DNA from: Symbiodinium natans
Taxonomy: Eukaryota; Sar; Dinophyceae; Suessiales; Symbiodiniaceae
NCBI GenBank assembly: GCA_905221605.1
Contig: CAJNDS010002768.1
Coordinates: forward strand, 293,501 to 357,500
DNA length: 64,000 nt
Direction of reading: 5' to 3'
Position 1 is the first letter of the stretch. Each line of letters starts with the position of its first letter. Positions 25,201-31,300 of the stretch are shown here, piece after piece. The notes under the pieces were generated by a model. The model worked only from the letters and a program-made list of their open reading frames with translations, had not been told where the DNA came from and ran no database searches. The position numbers were made by a program, and so were the translations under genes.

Positions 25201-28200
25201 ATCAACCAGAGCTTCCTCATTGGGAACGACTTTTTCACCCGTTGCAGACCTTTTGACACCACCATCACCTTGGTCGCCCACATTGGAGCTTGATGATGCC
25301 ACCCCAGTCCGTAACCAGTTGGTCGCCATGGCTTCAAGCTTCCACCCTAAAGCCGAAACACAAACCGCAGGGAACCTAATTTGGGCTCATAACCTACGGG
25401 GGGAACCCGAAGGGGGACGAGAAACCGAAAAGTCAACCCCAACAGAATCCCTTGATTTCCCTGGATCAACCACACAACAAACCCAAACCACAGGGCACTC
25501 ACCTTTTACTACCAGGCACATGGCCCAGTCTTGAGCCATAAAAATGATTTCCGGGTTTATTAACCCTTTCAACTTCCAACAATAACTTCTTTCTACAATA
25601 CCAGTTGCAGCTCCGCACAGGGATTGAGCGCTTCTCACCATAACCCCCAAATTTTCAGTTGGGGTCCTCGTTCCTTCTAGACCTAGAAAAGCTACCAAAC
25701 CACCCACGGAAGGGTTGGGGGTTTGGGGGTGGAACTCTAAGGTGTGGGTTAGGGTTTAGGGTTTAGGGTTTAGGGTTTAGGGTTTAGGGTTTAGGGTTTA
25801 GGGTTTAGGGTTTAGGGTTTAGGGTTTAGGGTTTAGGGTTTAGGGTTTAGGGTTTCGGGCTTACTTCCCATCTTACCACGCTCAACCCAGATGGCCAAGC
25901 ACAACCGCGCTCCTGCAGGGCTTCGTGCGCGCGGCGCAGCTTCACTGCGCGGACGATGCGCAGGAGCCTGGCACGAAGAAGGGTTTAGGGTTTAGGGTTT
26001 AGGGTTTAGGGTTTAGGGTTTAGGGTTTAGGGTTTAGGGTTTGGGGGTTTGGGGTTTAGGGTTTAGGGTTTGGGACTTAGGCTTGGGAGCCTTGGCTTGA
26101 ATAGGTTCAGGGGTGAGGGGATTATGGGCTTGAGGGTTGAGGGGCTCAGGATTGAGCGCTTAAGGGGCTCAGGGTGGAGGGTTTAGGGGTTTAGGGATTC
26201 AAGGTTGAAAGCTGCACGGGTGTGGGATTTACACAAGAAACGAGGGGTAGCTAGGGCTTAGGCTTAAGCCCATAGATGAGGTTTACGTCATGAATTCTTG
26301 GGTCAGGCGACAGGACGCAGCGGTCGCCAAGGGCTCTGCCCTCGAATCTCAGAAAGTCCGAATCGCAAGCCGCTCTTCCTGTTGAGAGCGGCGCGAAGAC
26401 AAACTGACGCGCAGACAGGCAGGCAGGCAGGCAAACAGACAGACACACAGACAGACAGGCAGACCCACAACCCTAAATCCTAAACCCCTAACCCAAAGCG
26501 CCCAAAGTCCTTATATGGCCCTCTGTCTCAAAACAGCCTCGTGCCGACTTGAGGACCGACTAGGTACTATTGTACATACCCCTACAAACCCCAAACCCCA
26601 CAGAGATACATCAACTCTATGGCAGCTAAAGCCTAAACCGAAACCCTAGACCCTGAACCCTAAACCCTAAACCCTAAACCCACACGCACACACGCACGCA
26701 CGCACGCACGCACGCACGTACGCACGCACGTACGCACGCACCCACACACACACACCATCGTAAGGTTTGCTGTCTTCGTGGAAGCTTGGGACGCTTCAAG
26801 CTACGGGGATGAAAGCGTGAGGATGCTGAGGATTTAGGCTTTTCGGAGGTCAGGGCTCAGGGTTCAGGGGGTTCAGGGTTCAGGGTTTAGAGTTTAGGGT
26901 TTAAGGGACATGGATTCAGGGCCTGCGTTTGGAGGCTTCGCGCTCAAAACATTCATGGCGCCTGAGGAAGCGTAGCATGCGAAGGGCCCGAGACCAATCG
27001 TCCTGTCAAAAGGCAGCTCTTGCCGGCATGAACTTGTTCGGGTTTAGGGTGTAGGGTTCAGGGTTCAGGGTTCAGGGTTTAGGGTATAGGGTTTAGGATT
27101 TGGAGTTTAGGGTTCAGGGTTTGCTGGCTTGTTGGCTTGCTTGTTTGGTGGCTTGCTTTTCTTCGTTGTATAGACCTAGATCTTTTCGGAATGAGGTAGC
27201 TTTGAGTTGGGTGCGCGTGCAGTATCTTCTCGTTAGTTCGGCTTCCTCGTCCAGGTCCATGTTGAGGTGGGTAGTCTGTTTCCATTCTATGCATATATAG
27301 CGACGAAGATTTACAACAGCCAGACAGAGAGACAGAGAAAGCCGAAAACACGCATCGGTACAAAAATCGTCTGACTGAGAAGTGTTTGGCCTGATATAGG
27401 ATCATTGTGTACACCTCCCCCCCTCCCACCCTAAACCCTAAACCCGAAACGCTAGACCCTATTTAAACCCATACTTTACAGCTACAACAACTGCAGCTCA
27501 CGTTTGACGGCGGCTTGCAAGTGGCACTGATGCCCGGGCTGTAGCCGGTGGGCGGGCAAGTCGGAACACAGCTAGCCCAGAACTGCTCGGGAATCAATAG
27601 GGTATAAGGTTTGGCCTCTAAGCCCTATAGACCCTAAACCCTAAACCCTAGACCCTAAACCCTAAACCCTAGATCCTACATCCCTAAACCCTAAACCCTA
27701 AACAGGGTTTGGGTTCAGCATCTTCCCCCTTCTACAGTAGCTGTTCTTCTGATCCCTCACCGGCCAGGCTGCGCTTCGCAAAGAAGCCTTCTCAAACAAA
27801 CAAACTGAGCCCTGAACCCGAAAGCCCGTCAACCCCGAACCCCAGACCCTAAACCCTAAAGCCTATAACCCTAAACCCTGAAACCCTAAACCCTACAGAT
27901 TTTTTCGTTTCGGGTTTAGGGTTTTGTGTCTTGGGTGAAGGGGTCGTGTTGAGTCTAGGGGTGTGGGTGTGGCAGGGGCATCCGCCTCCGTTCCGGAGCT
28001 TTCGAGATCGATGACGAAGAATGTCCAGTCCATAGCAATCAGGCCGAGGTCAAAAAACATCCACGTCCTTGATGTTCTTGGGTTTACTTGGTAGCCCAGT
28101 AACCATATAATGATAAGGGCACCCTTTTGGGGGTTGGTTATTTATTTTATAAGGGAAACCATAATTAAACCAAAAAAAGGGGCAAAGGGTACCACTGGGC

Positions 28201-28315
28201 TACCAAGTTTCGGGTTTAGGGTTTCGAGTGTAGGTTTCGACAGAGGGAGAGAGAGAGAGAGGGAGAGGGAGAGAGGGAGAGATAGAGAAAACGAGAAAGA
28301 GAAAGAGAAAGTGAA

Positions 28316-28346
<31 letters not shown>

Positions 28347-31300
28347 AAGAGAAAGAGAAGGAGAAAGAGAAGGAGAAAGAGAAAGAGAGAAACATCGTGG
28401 TTGTGGGCTTGGGGCGCAGGGGGAGGGGCGGGGGATATGAACTCCTAAGGATCAGAAGCTTTCTTCAATTCGAAAAATCTGCTAGGGCTTAGGGTTTAGG
28501 GTTTAGGGTTTAGGGTTTAGGGTTATTTGAAAACTCTCAAGCTGTGAGTCAAGAGTCCCTGCATAGTGACAGGCCGTTCTCCAAGGTTTCAGCACCAATG
28601 AGCCTTTCTCATAGAAGCCCGTCAAGAAGGCCAGAACGAAGTCAGCGTTCCAAAACAGCTGGAAGAGCGTGTCCTGCAGCCCTAAACCCTAAACCCTAAA
28701 CCCTAAACCCTAAACCCTAAACCCTAAACCCTCTAAACCCTAAACCCTAAAACCCTAAACCCGTCATCCTCCAAGGCCCTGCAGCACAAGGCCCTGCTAG
28801 TCTGAGCCCACTTTTGCCCACTCAAGCAAGGAACAAGGGCCCGCGTTCCGAAGTAGGGTTTAGGGTTTAGGGTTTAGGGTTTAGGGTTTAGGGTTTAGGG
28901 TTTAGGGTTTAGGGTTTAGGGTTTAGGGTTCGGGGTGTAAGGTTTCAGGGAAGACAATTGGGCCCTAAAGTGCTTCCTCTGTAAGGGCTTTGGGGCCCAA
29001 GTATAGGGCTTCCGGTTTGATGACATGGTACATATGGAATTTTACAAAACCCAAGAGTAACCTTGGAATGAAAAGGGGGTGCCCTTCTCGGCTTAATACG
29101 GGCTTATCAGGGAACCTAAACCCTAACAGAAGGGAAGAAGGGCCCACTCTGCGTGCTATAAGGCAAGCCTCGAGGTAATTGGCTAAGCGATGGTCGTTTG
29201 GGTTCTTTTCGGTACGAGGACCAAGTCTTGGCTTTGGGGCGTTTTGGGCTGAGGGCGTTGCAACCTTAAAGCATCAAGTTCTAGGGGTGTACCTTGGACC
29301 TTGAAGGTTGCACCCAAAGGAATTTTTGGATCCTTCCAAAGATTCTTAAGGTAGTATAGGGGCCATGAAAGGTATATCAAGGGGAACCTTTAGGGGGCAC
29401 AACCTTAGGGGTACGAGCCTTGATCCCTTGATCGAGTTTTACCCTAAACCCGAAACGCTAAGCCCTAAGCACTGGGCCCTACGCCCTAAACCCGAAACCC
29501 TAAACCCTAGCCCTAAACCCTAAACCCGAACCCCCAAAACCTGTCCATGAGTTGCATGAAGTCGCTCTTGGGCATGTTAAATGCGCCAAGCGGGATGACA
29601 ATCAAGTCCTCGGTAGGGCAGCAGGCATAAGGGTCCGGGATTACGTGTAGTTAAGGTTTAGGGTGTAGGGTTTTTGGGTTTAGGGTTTAGGGTTTAGGGG
29701 TTTAGGGGTTCAGGGGTTTTGGGTTTAGGGTTTAGGGTTTAGGGTTTAGGGTCAATGGCGTGTGACGCACGGGCCTTGGGGCTTGAGAGGAGTCAACACT
29801 CCTAGGTCTCTTGTTCGGGGAGCCCTAGAGCTTCTTAGGGTTTACGGTTCAGGGAGCCGTTTATTAGGGGTTCAGGGATTAGGGGTTTAGGGTTTAGGGG
29901 TTTAGGGGTTAGGGTTTAGGATTTCAGGCTTTGGCGAGAACTATGACGGTTCAGGTTTCGGAAGCCTCAGGCGTAGGTTCTACATGTTCTCCACTCTGAA
30001 CCCTAGACCCAACCGTAAACCCCAAACCCCAAACCCGAAACCCTAAACCCTAAACCCTAAACCCCAAACCCCAAACCCGAAACCCCAAACCCTGAACCCT
30101 GAACCCGAACCCTAAAGGGTGTTTGTGTAAGGCTTAGATTCTACCCTAAACCCTAAACCCTAAACCCTAAAACCTAAACCCTAAACCCTAAACCCTAAAC
30201 CGTACAAGCTGGGGCTGCCTCTCTGCCAAGTGGCATAAAAAACTCCAAAGGCCACGATGAAGTTCCAAAGCCTTGAAGGCCCTAAACCCTAAACCCTAAA
30301 CCCTAAACCCTAGTTCAAGACAACTCTAGGAAGGGACCTTCTACAAGGCCCGTACAGAAAGGGGTATTTAAGGTTTAGGGTTGAGGGTTGAGGGTTTAGG
30401 GTTTAGGGTTTCGGGGCACCAGGGGAGCAACTGCCCGACTGAAATGGCTCAAGAGTTTGGTGGATTGGGTGTATGTTGCCCTAAACCCTAAACCCTAAAC
30501 CATAAACCCTAAACCCCAAACCCCCCTCAGACTCTTCCGAGCGCGAGGCTGAGGTTGACCGGCTGACTGGGAAGCTTCGGGGTTCAGGGTTTCGGCTTTG
30601 GGACGGTTTAGGGTTTAGGGTTTAGGGTTTAGGGTTTAGGGTTTAACGTGTTCGATCAACAGCCGGATCCAACGGCTGAATGGGAGCCGGACATGTGTCA
30701 GCACGACTATAGGCACTGCACACGTCGGTTCTCTGAGAGGCAATGAGAACGATTGTTTTTGGCAAAATGCGGTCTGACGCCGAAACCATAAACCCCACAA
30801 ACCCTAAATCTGGAAAAGGAGGATTTCAAGAGGGTTGATGGTTTCTCTACACAACCTACGACCAATATGCACAGAGTAACAAAACCAAACCCAGACCCCA
30901 AACGTTAAGCTTCGTTTCCCCAAGCCCCTGAACCCCGCAATTCTTGAACCCCAAACCCCAAACCCCAAATCCCAAACCCCACCCTAAACCCTAAACCCTA
31001 AACCCCAAACCCTAAACCCTAAACCCTAAACCCTAAACCCTAAACCCTAAACCCTACTCAAGCCCTGCACCCTACTCAACGCCTACGCCCTTGACGCTAA
31101 ACCCCGACAAGCCGAATCTCCTTATAAGGCCGATCTCCGAAAAGTCTCCAGTTCAGGCCTAAGTTCAGATTTATGGCTTATAATTATCAAAATATTGTAA
31201 ATAATAATACGATTGATAATGAAGAAAAAATAAACAATAATAATAATATTTTAAATAGTATTATTTCAAAATTACATATATTAAATATACCACAAAAAAT

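Larger units (their letters stand above)
16908..25617 (-). mobile_element. LTR element 2: large LTR element with three non-pol ORFs
   Basis: Two 223-bp direct repeats (16908-17130 and 25395-25617), differing at one position by eye, are flanked by the 5-bp target duplication CAGGG (16903-16907 and 25618-25622). On the minus strand: 5' LTR (TG...TA), initiator tRNA-Met primer site, three long ORFs with 47-nt and 9-nt spacers, polypurine tract, 3' LTR. No protease, integrase, RT or RNase H motif is visible in 8.7 kb. This resembles a large non-autonomous retrotransposon derivative, except that it retains intact coding capacity. It lies in the channel intron between S4 and S5, in the sense orientation. 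Confidence 0.92.

Noticed and set aside
30437-30452. TGGCTCAAG resembling the 3' end of the dinoflagellate spliced leader
   Set aside because: Only nine bases match the recalled leader; the rest does not, and no coding sequence follows.
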